Shown: positions 63,978 through 64,000 of the stretch, piece by piece | How the letters are laid out: every line of letters starts with the position of its first letter | Position numbering within the stretch: the first letter of the stretch is position 1 | NCBI GenBank assembly: GCA_900314925.1 | Contig: OMXC01000009.1 | Coordinates: 1 to 64,000 of the forward strand | DNA from: an uncultured Bacteroidales bacterium | GTDB lineage: Bacteria; Bacteroidota; Bacteroidia; Bacteroidales; P3 | DNA: 64,000 bases | Direction of reading: 5' to 3' | Translations under genes and position numbers: made by a program | Notes under the pieces: model-generated | What the model was told of the DNA's origin: nothing | The model's database searches: none | The model's input: only the letters and a program-made list of their open reading frames with translations

Positions 63978-64000
63978 ATGAATAACATTGCAAACCTGCC
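63978..64000 (+). CDS. Possible start of the next gene, cut by the window
   Basis: ATG AAT AAC ATT GCA AAC CTG follows the ileS stop by 10 bases. Only 23 bases are visible. Too short to identify. Confidence 0.25.

Overview
The window looks like a chromosomal segment of a GC-rich member of the Bacteroidales. Three things point there. Promoters carry the Bacteroidetes pattern (TTTG about 19 bases before TAnnTTTG, e.g. 9521-9552, 52282-52313, 52506-52538, 60497-60528). Gene content is typical of the phylum: NhaD, YidC with a large periplasmic domain, split transketolase, L33 followed by a DUF4295 protein, a glycine-lipid acyltransferase pair, a DUF6261 protein, a likely T9SS sorting domain and many short lipoproteins. 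Most genes are strongly GC-ending but use the ATA isoleucine codon heavily. I saw no rRNA or tRNA gene and no CRISPR array.

Layout. 1-9.6 kb is a lower-GC defence island on the minus strand: a partial D12-class adenine methylase at the edge, a small hypothetical gene, then a type I restriction-modification operon (small lipoprotein, 58-aa protein, hsdR, hsdM, hsdS, and two helical accessory proteins that share a motif). 9.35-10.6 kb is non-coding and repeat-rich. 10.6-19.6 kb (plus): TonB-dependent receptor, YbjQ protein, an ABC transporter operon with a YtrA-type GntR regulator and two lipoproteins, L-serine dehydratase. 19.6-24.4 kb (minus): unknown membrane protein, nhaD, yidC. 24.8-32.0 kb (plus): secreted InlB-like protein, beta-CASP nuclease, pspC, cstA, secreted YD-like protein, YafQ-type toxin-antitoxin pair, lipoprotein. 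32.0-45.1 kb is a long minus-strand run of about 20 genes: Cas4-like nuclease, LOG protein, many lipoproteins, and the two transketolase halves held about 4.4 kb apart by inserted genes, including an ORF6N protein and a chimeric relic ORF. 45.5-48.9 kb (plus): pfkA, thioesterase, YqiA-like hydrolase, iron alcohol dehydrogenase. 49-52.2 kb (minus): a 1083-aa multi-cofactor oxidoreductase. 52.6-55.2 kb (plus): purH, mreB. 55.2-59.5 kb (minus): glsA, glsB, engB, dacB. 60-64 kb (plus): rpmG, DUF4295 gene, ileS.

The most unusual signals are non-coding. (a) A family of long palindromes built from 11-bp units, with all four full copies lying between divergent promoters. (b) Regular tandem arrays at 27712-27942 (period 50/54) and 34536-34710 (period 41), each with a palindromic core. 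(c) A nested 174-bp inverted repeat next to the restriction operon promoter. Among proteins, the two hsdS-linked accessory proteins and the 1083-aa fused oxidoreductase are the best candidates for new biology.
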